Part shown: one piece after another, positions 1-6,532 of the stretch | How the letters are laid out: every line of letters starts with the position of its first letter | Numbering within the stretch: position 1 is the stretch's first letter | Assembly (NCBI GenBank): GCA_013043915.1 | Contig: JABEVH010000142.1 | Location: forward strand, 1 to 10,436 | From: Pseudomonadales bacterium | Lineage (GTDB): Bacteria; Pseudomonadota; Gammaproteobacteria; Pseudomonadales; Moraxellaceae | Length of the DNA stretch: 10,436 nucleotides | Reading direction: 5' to 3' | Position numbers and translations under genes: made by a program | The notes under the pieces: model-generated | What the model was told of the DNA's origin: nothing | Databases searched by the model: none | The model's input: the letters and a program-made list of their open reading frames with translations, nothing else

Positions 1-56
1 AGTCATGGCGATAGGTGAAATGCGGTCATTCTCAGCTGGGACTTTTGCAAGAGGCT
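1..56. mobile_element. Possible insertion-sequence end inside the Crp/Fnr gene
   Basis: Leftward of base 57 the sequence no longer encodes recognisable Crp/Fnr protein in any of the three minus frames. The breakpoint is flanked by CTAA (57-60), which fits the YTAR target preference known for IS5-family elements. On the minus strand the putative end begins AGCCTCTTGCAAAAGTCCC, resembling terminal repeats I recall for IS5-like elements. No transposase is visible and the second end lies outside the window, so this is inference from a homology break plus a short motif. A divergent but intact regulator is the alternative. Confidence 0.25.
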
Positions 57-432
57 CTAATAATTGCAATACCTCGCCATGTTGGTCGAACTCAAGTCGC
101 AGCTGCTGCTTGCTCAACCGGTAGGCATAGCCTGCAGAGCCCACGACAGCTTGGTGAGGAGGACAAACGCCCCCCATAAACATGGAAATACCGATCATTC
201 CCTCGTTGCCAACCATTGAGATTTCTGCAGGTGCGCCGTTTTCCATTACATAAACCAGCGCCACAATACTATCGATAGGAAAATAAGCATACGAACCAAC
301 ACTGCTAGGCTCGTATAAAACCTTCCCCAGGGGCAGATGCAACAACTCTAGATGGGGTTGCAGTTGCTCTCGCACATTATCCGGCATGGCTGCCAATAAA
401 CAATTTTGAATTAAAGAATATTTAAAACTCAT
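1..432 (-). CDS. Crp/Fnr-family transcriptional regulator, N-terminal part (runs off window; probably disrupted)
   Basis: The frame opens at ATG 432-430 and stays open to base 1 (144 codons, no stop). Residues 1-125 match the cyclic-nucleotide-binding-like sensor domain of a Crp/Fnr subfamily: 'PHLELLHLPLGKVLYEP', 'YFPIDSIVALVYVMENG', 'VGNEGMIGISMFMGG' and 'SAGYAYRL' are all recognisable. The family should continue with a dimerisation helix (like 'LLLRYTQALITQMAQ') and then a helix-turn-helix, but residues 126-144 (starting 'EPLAKVPAEN') do not resemble it. The break falls at a CTAA near base 57, so the gene may be cut by a mobile element and lack its DNA-binding domain. The start is supported by GGAGGAG five bases upstream. 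Members of this subfamily generally lack an assigned ligand. It is divergent from gnd, but control of gnd by it is only a possibility. Confidence 0.75.
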   Translation of the reverse strand, partial: MSFKYSLIQNCLLAAMPDNVREQLQPHLELLHLPLGKVLYEPSSVGSYAYFPIDSIVALVYVMENGAPAEISMVGNEGMIGISMFMGGVCPPHQAVVGSAGYAYRLSKQQLRLEFDQHGEVLQLLEPLAKVPAENDRISPIAMT

Positions 433-437
433 TATCA

Positions 438-444
438 CTCCTCC
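438..444 (-). promoter_or_regulatory. Shine-Dalgarno site of the Crp/Fnr-family gene
   Basis: On the minus strand GGAGGAG sits five bases before ATG 432. It favours this start over the in-frame ATG at codon 16 ('MPDNV'). Confidence 0.7.
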
Positions 445-483
445 ATGAGCATATCCACCCGTCACATAGGCCTTGGGGTTTCA

Positions 484-507
484 GATAAGCTAGGTGATAA
501 GCTAGAT
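484..507. repeat. 12-bp tandem direct repeat
   Basis: GATAAGCTAGGT is followed directly by GATAAGCTAGAT, two copies differing at one base. A third, partial relative, GATAAGTTAG, lies at 673-682. The repeats fall in the expected 5' leader of the minus-strand Crp/Fnr-like gene. They could be operator half-sites or simple slippage duplications. Confidence 0.6.
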
Positions 508-557
508 GGATTACCTCTCGGGGAGATTACACAAATGCTCTCGCTAGGCGAGTCTTG

Positions 558-586
558 TTTACAAATTTAAGACTTGCCATTATAAC
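558..586 (+). promoter_or_regulatory. Candidate sigma-70 promoter, plus strand
   Basis: TTTACA (558-563) and TATAAC (581-586) each match the sigma-70 consensus at five of six positions and are separated by the ideal 17 bases. A transcript from here would have a leader of more than 500 bases before gnd, so it may serve gnd, a small RNA, or nothing. No closer, stronger promoter for gnd was found. Confidence 0.35.
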
Positions 587-587
587 A
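579..587 (-). promoter_or_regulatory. Candidate extended -10 promoter of the Crp/Fnr-like gene
   Basis: Read on the minus strand this is TGTTATAAT, a perfect TGnTATAAT extended -10 element. No good -35 lies upstream, as is usual for extended -10 promoters or those needing an activator. The predicted transcript would have a leader of roughly 140 bases before ATG 432. The element overlaps the plus-strand -10 at 581-586, so the two directions would compete for polymerase. Confidence 0.4.
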
Positions 588-1108
588 CAATTTGATATAT
601 TACTCGGTTTTTTTCGAAAACGTATTTCAAATAATTACTGAACTTACTTGCGCAGCCACTGACAGGTCAAGTGATAAGTTAGCCCCCTCTTCCAACAGCC
701 CCATGCGGCAATAGCTGCTTCTAAGCGAGTTAGCGAACAGATATTGCCCCTAACTCCTGATAAAATTTCCGCACAGTCTCACTCGCAAACGATACCGAAC
801 TTTGTGCAGGCGCAACTGGCCTCTGACCAGATGACCGCCCCAACAGCTTGGTGTCATGTCAAGGAGCACCATGACTTCAGCGCTTGTTACTTTCCAAACT
901 GACTTCATTCATGAAATCTTTACATTCGCCCCCCTATCGCCGGAGCTTCTTCCCACAAGGCGAGCCCTAAGTTTTAAGGCTAAGGCGCAAGCGCTAGATA
1001 CTGACCTCAAACCCTCCCATCAACTCACGATGTTACGAATTAAAAATACAGCTGTCATTGATCACAACAAAATTCCGGCTCCTGACAAACAGCCTGGATT
1101 TTCCTCAG

Positions 1109-1132
1109 CCGACATGGCGATGATCATGTCGG
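1109..1132. promoter_or_regulatory. Perfect inverted repeat before gnd: operator or 5'-UTR stem-loop
   Basis: CCGACATG (1109-1116) and CATGTCGG (1125-1132) are exact reverse complements around an 8-base spacer. The repeat ends 11 bases before the gnd Shine-Dalgarno site and 24 bases before its ATG. As DNA it has the form of a dimeric repressor operator. As RNA it would form an 8-bp stem, extendable by one G-U pair, next to the ribosome site. No T-run follows, so it is not an intrinsic terminator. Confidence 0.5.
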
Positions 1133-1143
1133 TAATCACTTTC

Positions 1144-1149
1144 AAGGAG
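1144..1149 (+). promoter_or_regulatory. Shine-Dalgarno site of gnd
   Basis: AAGGAG sits seven bases before ATG 1157 and fixes the gnd start, which also places the dinucleotide-binding motif right at the N-terminus as in the family. Confidence 0.75.
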
Positions 1150-1156
1150 ATTCACC

Positions 1157-2062
1157 ATGAAACTCGGCATGATTGGTCTTGGGCGCATGGGCGCCAATAT
1201 GGCGCAACGCTTGTTGAAGGGAGGCCATGACGTTATTGGTTTTGATCCTGACTCTGCTGCGCGCCGAGACAGTGTCGGGCAAGGCATGGTTACAGTGGAC
1301 TCGCTAACTGCGCTGATTAATGCACTGCCTGCGCCACGCACCTTGTGGCTGATGGTCCCCTCCGGGAAGCCGACTGAAACAACACTGTCAACATTGCTGA
1401 CCCTGCTAAGCGACGAAGACACGGTAGTCGATGGCGGCAACTCTAATTACAAAGATACACTGCGTCGCGCCGAAGAATTTACCAAAAAGAAAATTCATTA
1501 TATCGATTGCGGCACCAGTGGTGGTATCTGGGGCCTTACCGAAGGTTACAGCATGATGATCGGCGGCGACAAACAGGCCATCGAATCGATGCGACCTGTT
1601 TTTGAAACGCTGGCACCAGCCCCTGACAAAGGCTGGGGACAAGTTGGCAACTATGGTGCTGGCCATTTCTCCAAGATGATACACAATGGCATTGAGTATG
1701 GTCTCATGCAGGCCTACGCTGAAGGTTTCTCCATTCTTCAGCATAAAACTGAATTTGCCTTCGATCTACACCAAGTTGCTAACATATGGCGCCATGGCAG
1801 TGTAGTGCGCTCCTGGCTGCTGGACCTAACAGCAGCTGCACTAGCTGATAATCCATCCATGACCGGCATCGCACCGTATGTGGAAGACTCCGGTGAAGGA
1901 CGCTGGACCGTTTTAGAAGCACTGGATCTCGACATATCAACCCCTGTCATTACGCTTTCCCTGCTGGAACGCCTTCGCTCACGCGAAGCAGATTCCTTCT
2001 CGGCCAAACTACTTGCTGCGATGCGTCAGCAATTTGGGGGGCACACGGTGAAACCAGAATGA
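1157..2062 (+). CDS. gnd: 6-phosphogluconate dehydrogenase (decarboxylating), short NAD-type
   Basis: The enzyme oxidatively decarboxylates 6-phosphogluconate to ribulose-5-phosphate and CO2 in the cytosol, with a reduced nicotinamide cofactor. The 301-residue product belongs to the short class, not the ~470-residue E. coli type. Residues 7-12 are the Rossmann GLGRMG loop. The second strand ends in F29-D30-P31-D32; an acidic residue there suits NAD(+), whereas NADP(+) enzymes usually carry Asn-Arg, so NAD preference is inferred. DGGNS at 92-96, the 'CGTSGG' turn, catalytic K173 and HNGIEY at 176-181 are the substrate-binding and catalytic signatures. 'DSGEGRW' in the C-terminal helical domain is also typical. 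Its TGA overlaps the pgl ATG (ATGA), so the two are translationally coupled. The start is fixed by AAGGAG. No defect is visible. Confidence 0.95.
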   Translation: MKLGMIGLGRMGANMAQRLLKGGHDVIGFDPDSAARRDSVGQGMVTVDSLTALINALPAPRTLWLMVPSGKPTETTLSTLLTLLSDEDTVVDGGNSNYKDTLRRAEEFTKKKIHYIDCGTSGGIWGLTEGYSMMIGGDKQAIESMRPVFETLAPAPDKGWGQVGNYGAGHFSKMIHNGIEYGLMQAYAEGFSILQHKTEFAFDLHQVANIWRHGSVVRSWLLDLTAAALADNPSMTGIAPYVEDSGEGRWTVLEALDLDISTPVITLSLLERLRSREADSFSAKLLAAMRQQFGGHTVKPE

Positions 2063-2778
2063 GCATTTCTGACCCGGTTGAAACCACTCGTCCTGCCGCC
2101 GTGCGCTGGCTGCCGGTTGCAGATGCAAGTGCAGTACGATGCATGGCCTACGGACGCATTCTCGCGGCTGCCGAGCGAGCCCATGCCAGCCGGGGCCGTT
2201 TTTTGCTGGTACTGGCTGGCGGCCACACCCCACATGACCTCTACTCCATGCTGCGCACAACCGACACGGATTGGTCGCCCTGGCATATTTACTACGGCGA
2301 CGAACGCTGTCTACCCATCGATGACACTGAGCGCACCAGTCACATGGTCGCCCATGCTTGGCTCAATCATGTCCTCATTCCTCCCGAGCAGATACACACC
2401 ATTCCTGCTGAGCTAGGTGCCGTCACAGCAGCCCAGACCTATGCTGATACCTTGCGCGGTGTGGATGATTTCGATCTGGTGCTGCTGGGCCTGGGTGAGG
2501 ATGGTCACACAGCAAGCCTATTTCCGGATAAGGACTGGGGTGTGGCGACAGATGCTCCCGATACGCTAGCGATTCTGGATGCACCCAAAGCACCGGCACA
2601 GCGTGTATCGCTAAGTGCCCGTCGGCTGAGCCGTGCCCGCGAAGTTATTTTCCTAGTTGAAGGTGAATCCAAACGCGCAGCGGTCAAGCTATGGCGCGAG
2701 TATGCCAATATACCAGCGTGCGTCATCCTTCCTCCAACAGGCGTTGATGTTCTGTTGCCTGCAAGTCTTCTGGATTGA
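2059..2778 (+). CDS. pgl: 6-phosphogluconolactonase (DevB type)
   Basis: It hydrolyses 6-phospho-D-glucono-1,5-lactone to 6-phosphogluconate, the step just before gnd in the oxidative pentose phosphate pathway. The 239-residue length is normal for the family. Visible motifs are AGGHTP at 53-58 (the usual phosphate-binding 'SGGSTP' loop, here with Ala and His), YYGDER at 78-83 and LGLGEDGHTASLFP at 143-156, which carries the conserved active-site region. 'FLVEGESKRAAV' near the C-terminus is also characteristic. The ATG overlaps the gnd stop as ATGA, indicating one transcript. No glucose-6-phosphate dehydrogenase gene accompanies the pair here. The gene ends 77 bases before the convergent tkt stop, and I found no clear terminator in that gap. 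Confidence 0.95.
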   Translation: MSISDPVETTRPAAVRWLPVADASAVRCMAYGRILAAAERAHASRGRFLLVLAGGHTPHDLYSMLRTTDTDWSPWHIYYGDERCLPIDDTERTSHMVAHAWLNHVLIPPEQIHTIPAELGAVTAAQTYADTLRGVDDFDLVLLGLGEDGHTASLFPDKDWGVATDAPDTLAILDAPKAPAQRVSLSARRLSRAREVIFLVEGESKRAAVKLWREYANIPACVILPPTGVDVLLPASLLD

Positions 2779-2855
2779 ACGTAGGTCCGCATATTGCCTT
2801 CCCTCCGTAAACCACCAATCTTTTGAAGGATAGGTGAGATCGTGGGGGAATTTAT

Positions 2856-4901
2856 TTAGCCCCGCAACAGGACAATAGCGCGGGCGCAAACTGCTGCTAC
2901 GGTAAAACCGTATTCCTGCAACAAAACAGAGGCGGGGGCTGAAGCACCAAAACTTTCCATGCTCAACACATCCCCGTGATCACCAACATAACGATGCCAA
3001 CCCTGAGCGACCCCTGCCTCCACGGCAAGCCGCGCTTTGACAGGGGGCGGTAGTATCATGTCACGCTCAACTTGCGGCAAAGCGTCAAATAACTCCCAGC
3101 TGGGCATGGACACACAACGTACGGCAACTCCTTGTGCTTGAAGGCAATATGTCGCTGCCACAATAAGACCAAGCTCTGAACCACTGGCGATAAGAATCAA
3201 TTCTGGAATAGCATAAGGGGCATCGAGCAAAATATAAGCCCCCTGCCGCAGGCCATCAGCTGCCGCCAAGCTCAGGCGATCCAGCGTGGGCATGGCTTGT
3301 CGGCTTAATATTAACGCTACCGGCCGGTCCGTGGTTTCCAGTGCCACCTTCCAGGCTATGGTCGTTTCATTGGCATCGCCCGGGCGAATGACAACAAGTC
3401 CGGGAATCGCCCGCAAGCTAGCTAGCTGTTCCACAGGTTGGTGCGTCGGGCCATCTTCGCCCACGGCAATGCTATCGTGAGTAAAGATATGTATGACATG
3501 CAAGCCCATCAGTGCGGCCAGCCGTAGTGACGGGCGCATATAATCTGAAAAAACCAGGAAAGTCGAACCGAAGGGAAAAAACCCGCCATGCGCAGCCAGG
3601 CCATTGACCATGGCTCCCATGGCATGTTCGCGCACACCAAAATGCAAGTTACGCCCCTGATAGCTCCAGTCGCCGTTAGAACCTTGCTGATCCGTGTTCA
3701 ACTGGGCAGCTGAGCTGAAATCTCCCAGTTTTTTTAACACTGTTTTAGTGGATGTATCCAGGTCAGCGGAACCGCCAAAGAGTGCAGGCACATGGGGAGC
3801 AATGGCAGCCATGACAAGACCTGAGGCTTCACGCGTCGCCATACCATGGGCATCGGCAGGAAACACGGGAATATCCGCATCCCAGCCGTGCGGCAATTCT
3901 CCAAGCAAACGGCCTTCTAACTCCAGCGCCAAAGCGGGATATACCACCTTATAAACTGCCATCATTTCATCCCACATCATTTCAGTGTGCACCCCCCTTC
4001 CCACCATGCAACGAAAGTACTCCAATACGGCGGGAGGAATAAGGAAGTCCGGTACCTCTGGCCAGCCCAGCGCATCCTTGGTCTTACGCACCGCATCAGC
4101 ACCCAGCGGCGCTCCATGCGCCAGGTAACTGTCTGCTACAGGGGAGCCATAGCCAATATGCGTGTGTACAAGAACTAACGTCGGTCGCTCACTTTCCTCT
4201 CGTGCCTGTTGCAAGGCCAGGTCGATATCAGCAAGATTATTGCCGTCTGCCACATTGATCGTATGCCAGCCATAGGCTTCAAAGCGCTTCAAGCAATCTT
4301 CCGTAAACGTCAAGGAAGTACCGGCAGCCAGCGTGATGCCATTGGCGTCATACAGACAGGTCAGCTTGCCCAATTTCAGATGACCCGCTAGTGAGGCCGC
4401 CTCGGAAGCGACACCTTCCATAAGATCACCGTCACCGACAATGGTATACGTATAGTGATCGATCACAGCACAATCAGGACGGTTGTAAACGGCAGCCAAA
4501 TGAGCCTCAGCCGCTGCCATGCCTACCGCATTAGCCAATCCTTGTCCGAGTGGTCCGGTTGTAATTTCCACGCCAGAAGTATGACCGCGCTCCGGATGAC
4601 CTGGCGTATTACTGCCCCACTGCCGAAACTGACGTATATCATCCAGCGATAGCGCGTAACCGCTCAGATGCAGCAAGCTGTAAAGTAGTGCAGAACCATG
4701 TCCGGCCGAGAGCACAAAACGGTCACGATTAATCCAGCCCGGATGACGTGGATTGCAAGCCAGCCAGCGTGTCCACAACACATAGGCCATAGGTGCCGCG
4801 CCCAGAGGTAAACCAGGGTGTCCGCTATTGGCCTTCTGTACCATGTCCACCGAAAGAAAGCGCAGCGTATTGACACAAAGTTGATCAAGTTCACTAAACA
4901 T
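2856..4901 (-). CDS. tkt: Transketolase
   Basis: A cytosolic thiamine-diphosphate enzyme that moves two-carbon units between ketose and aldose phosphates, making or consuming xylulose-5-phosphate. The 681-residue product is about family length. Key features are SGHPG with H28, SAGHGS with H68, 'PGHPERGHTSGVE' with H102, the ThDP/Mg motif GDGDLMEG at 156-163 paired with YDANGIT at 184-190, 'GYGSP...HGAPLG', then in the pyrimidine domain 'FGVREHAMGAM' (catalytic Glu) and 'FTHDSIAVGEDGPTHQPVEQ'. The C-terminal domain is complete and ends in TAA at 2858-2856. It is the last gene of the minus-strand cluster, 63 bases after fba, with a stem-loop in the gap. Its Shine-Dalgarno site is weak, so coupling to fba translation or the hairpin may matter. 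It converges with pgl. Confidence 0.95.
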   Translation of the reverse strand: MFSELDQLCVNTLRFLSVDMVQKANSGHPGLPLGAAPMAYVLWTRWLACNPRHPGWINRDRFVLSAGHGSALLYSLLHLSGYALSLDDIRQFRQWGSNTPGHPERGHTSGVEITTGPLGQGLANAVGMAAAEAHLAAVYNRPDCAVIDHYTYTIVGDGDLMEGVASEAASLAGHLKLGKLTCLYDANGITLAAGTSLTFTEDCLKRFEAYGWHTINVADGNNLADIDLALQQAREESERPTLVLVHTHIGYGSPVADSYLAHGAPLGADAVRKTKDALGWPEVPDFLIPPAVLEYFRCMVGRGVHTEMMWDEMMAVYKVVYPALALELEGRLLGELPHGWDADIPVFPADAHGMATREASGLVMAAIAPHVPALFGGSADLDTSTKTVLKKLGDFSSAAQLNTDQQGSNGDWSYQGRNLHFGVREHAMGAMVNGLAAHGGFFPFGSTFLVFSDYMRPSLRLAALMGLHVIHIFTHDSIAVGEDGPTHQPVEQLASLRAIPGLVVIRPGDANETTIAWKVALETTDRPVALILSRQAMPTLDRLSLAAADGLRQGAYILLDAPYAIPELILIASGSELGLIVAATYCLQAQGVAVRCVSMPSWELFDALPQVERDMILPPPVKARLAVEAGVAQGWHRYVGDHGDVLSMESFGASAPASVLLQEYGFTVAAVCARAIVLLRG

Positions 4902-4936
4902 GGCAGATTCCAGAGAGCAGATGGATGGTGATTGTT

Positions 4937-4965
4937 GGCGACTCCTTTAGACAGTCGCCGTTTTT
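4937..4965 (+). terminator. Stem-loop with T-run between fba and tkt, terminator-like on the plus strand
   Basis: GGCGACT (4937-4943) and AGTCGCC (4953-4959) form a perfect 7-bp stem with a 9-base loop, followed on the plus strand by G and TTTTT (4961-4965). That is the shape of an intrinsic terminator for rightward transcription, which would be antisense to tkt. On the minus strand the same stem lies five bases after the fba stop without a following T-run. For the fba-tkt mRNA it would therefore act as an intercistronic hairpin affecting stability or tkt translation. Confidence 0.5.
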
Positions 4966-5990
4966 CAAGAAGAGAACTCCAGTGCTGCTGAATACTCGCC
5001 ACGACATGCAGCCTGATTGCAGCGGGCGCGATGCAATAACGTATGCTGCGCCGCTTGTGCAGCGGACTCGCGACCCAGCCACACGTCCAGAGCTGGCTCT
5101 TGAATGGCTCGTGAATAGGAAAAGGTCAGTGCCCAGGGCAACCGCGAACGGAATCGAGCATTCATAGCACCCAGGCGTGCCGACGCCTCTACCGGCATTT
5201 GCCCGCCTGATAAAAAAGCAATACCTGGAACGGCAGCAGGCACATGACGCAACAGGCAGTGCACCGTGGCATCTGCAATTTCATCCATCGTATCCTGATG
5301 AACACAGCTCAAGCCCGGCAGCACCATATTGGGTTTGAGAATCATGGCATCCAGATTCACGCCTTGTATGAAGAGCTGATTGAAAACAGCATGCAATACC
5401 AACTCGGTCACTTCTAAGCAGCGAACCAAATTATGGTCACCCGTCATGAGCACTTCGGGTTCAACCACCGGCACCATGCCCGCTTCCTGGCACAAAGCAG
5501 CAAAGCGGGCCAGCGCGTGAGCATTGGCTTCGATACACGCCTGACCCGGCATACCCTTGCCTAGGGTGATGACAGATCGCCACTTGGCAAAGCGTGCCCC
5601 AAGGAGAAAATATTCATTGAATCGATCACGCAAGCCGTCCAGACCCTCGGTTATTTTTTCACCAGGATGAGCGGCCAGATCTTTGACACCACCATCAACC
5701 TTGATCCCCGTCATGATGTTGGCCTCGGTCAGCGCTTCGGCAAAGGATATCCCCTTGCTCAGTTGTTGCCGGATCGTTTCGTCGCATAGTATGGCACCGC
5801 TAATACACTCGCCCAAACCTGGCGTAGTCACCATCAGCTCACGCCAGCACCGCCTGACTTCTGCTGTCTCGGCAATACCCCGCACGGCAAAGCGCTTATT
5901 GCAACTGGCATTACCTTCATCCATGGCCAACAGGCCTTTGTCCCCTGCCATCAATACCTGTGCCAGCCTGGCTAGTGTCTGTTGGTTCAT
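4965..5990 (-). CDS. Fructose-bisphosphate aldolase, class I (Schiff-base type)
   Basis: It reversibly cleaves fructose-1,6-bisphosphate to dihydroxyacetone phosphate and glyceraldehyde-3-phosphate (and can make sedoheptulose-1,7-bisphosphate) without a metal. I start it at ATG 5990, which overlaps the xfp stop as ATGA and has GGGAG (5999-6003) eight bases upstream. A longer TTG reading from 6011 is less likely. The 341-residue product is the classical, plant-like class I form. D24 lies in 'LLAMDEGN', K97 in GIKVD, K136 in FAKWR, E177/E179 in VEPEV, and the Schiff-base K219 in LKPNMV. 'AFLSGGQ' and 'TFSYSRAIQ' form the late barrel strands. One oddity is that the family's Asp-Glu-Ser near the active site is Asp-Glu-Gly here (G26). 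It sits between xfp and tkt in the same transcriptional direction. Confidence 0.93.
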   Translation of the reverse strand: MNQQTLARLAQVLMAGDKGLLAMDEGNASCNKRFAVRGIAETAEVRRCWRELMVTTPGLGECISGAILCDETIRQQLSKGISFAEALTEANIMTGIKVDGGVKDLAAHPGEKITEGLDGLRDRFNEYFLLGARFAKWRSVITLGKGMPGQACIEANAHALARFAALCQEAGMVPVVEPEVLMTGDHNLVRCLEVTELVLHAVFNQLFIQGVNLDAMILKPNMVLPGLSCVHQDTMDEIADATVHCLLRHVPAAVPGIAFLSGGQMPVEASARLGAMNARFRSRLPWALTFSYSRAIQEPALDVWLGRESAAQAAQHTLLHRARCNQAACRGEYSAALEFSS

Positions 5991-5998
5991 AGCATAGG

Positions 5999-6003
5999 CT
6001 CCC
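5999..6003 (-). promoter_or_regulatory. Shine-Dalgarno site of the aldolase, inside the xfp 3' end
   Basis: GGGAG on the minus strand lies eight bases before ATG 5990. It supports that start, not TTG 6011, and would allow initiation independent of xfp translation. Confidence 0.55.
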
Positions 6004-6484
6004 ACTTCCAATTGCGGATTTCTGGCATATCCTCGCCGTGAGCGTTTATATAATTTGTGTGTGCCACCAGCTTTCCCCTGAGTTTTTCCTGAAGCTCAAT
6101 GCCTGCCGTACCGGTTTGCGGCAGGCGGTCTATGGCATCAATCACCAGATGAAATCGATCCATATCATTCAGTACTGTCATGTCAAAAGGCGTGGTGATG
6201 GTGCCCTCCTCCTTATAACCCCGCACATGGATATTAGGGTGATTACTGCGTCGGTAAGTCAGACGATGGATCAGCCAGGGGTAGCCGTGAAATGCAAAAA
6301 TCACAGGCTTGTCGAGCGTAAAAATGGCGTTGAAATCCTGATCGCTGAGTCCATGCGGATGCTCGAGAGGTGGCTGCAGTTTCATAAGGTCCACAACATT
6401 GGCAACCCGAATCTTCAATTCAGGCAGGTGCTCACGCAGAATGGATACGGCAGCGAGGGTTTCCAAGGTAGGTACATCCCCACA

Positions 6485-6530
6485 GCAGGCCATCACTATA
6501 TCGGGCTCCGCATACAGGTCATTGCCTGCT
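6485..6530 (-). repeat. Inverted repeat starting at the last base of the xfp TGA
   Basis: In the minus-strand RNA AGCAGGC, whose A is the third base of the UGA, can pair with GCCUGCU (6490-6484), a 7-bp stem around a loop of 33 bases. The arms encode ordinary conserved protein (Ala-Gly and Ala-Cys), so chance is a good explanation. The position is what one expects of a readthrough-stimulating structure. Confidence 0.3.
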
Positions 6531-6532
6531 CA
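6530..6532 (-). other. Premature in-frame TGA replacing a conserved Trp codon of xfp
   Basis: The minus strand reads ...ATC TGG TCC TGA GCA GGC AAT GAC..., giving Gly-Ile-Trp-Ser-stop-Ala-Gly-Asn-Asp. Phosphoketolases have Gly-Ile-Trp-x-Trp-Ala-Ser-Asn-Asp here. A single G-to-A change (TGG to TGA; plus-strand base 6530) accounts for it, with no frameshift on either side. Confidence 0.9.

Larger units (their letters stand above)
433..1156. other. Long intergenic region between the Crp/Fnr-like gene and gnd
   Basis: This 724-base stretch separates two divergent genes and holds no gene I can recognise. It contains a 12-bp tandem repeat (484-507), a small perfect hairpin CTCGC-TAG-GCGAG (540-552), overlapping divergent promoter-like sites (558-587) and an 8-bp-arm inverted repeat (1109-1132). 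One open frame begins at ATG 871 behind AAGGAG and runs to TGA 1228-1230. It overlaps gnd by 74 bases and its product resembles nothing I know. I see no remnant of zwf, which often sits beside gnd. Confidence 0.6.

Noticed and set aside
2779..2855. Bidirectional terminator between pgl and tkt
   Set aside because: Only weak pairings (CCTTC/GAAGG across a long loop; GGGG/CCCC at the tkt end) are visible, without a proper stem plus T-run.
3987..4178. Several 60-130-codon plus-strand frames inside tkt and pgm
   Set aside because: They are antisense to well-supported enzymes, lack motifs and ribosome sites, and reflect the composition of the coding strand.
5988..6011. TTG 6011 as the aldolase start
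   Set aside because: ATG 5990 has a well-spaced GGGAG, an ATGA overlap with xfp, and gives a family-like N-terminus; the extra residues encode the xfp tail in another frame.
6485..6532. Selenocysteine at the xfp TGA
   Set aside because: The family has Trp, not Cys, at this position, and I see no compact bacterial SECIS-like hairpin with a small apical loop at the proper distance.
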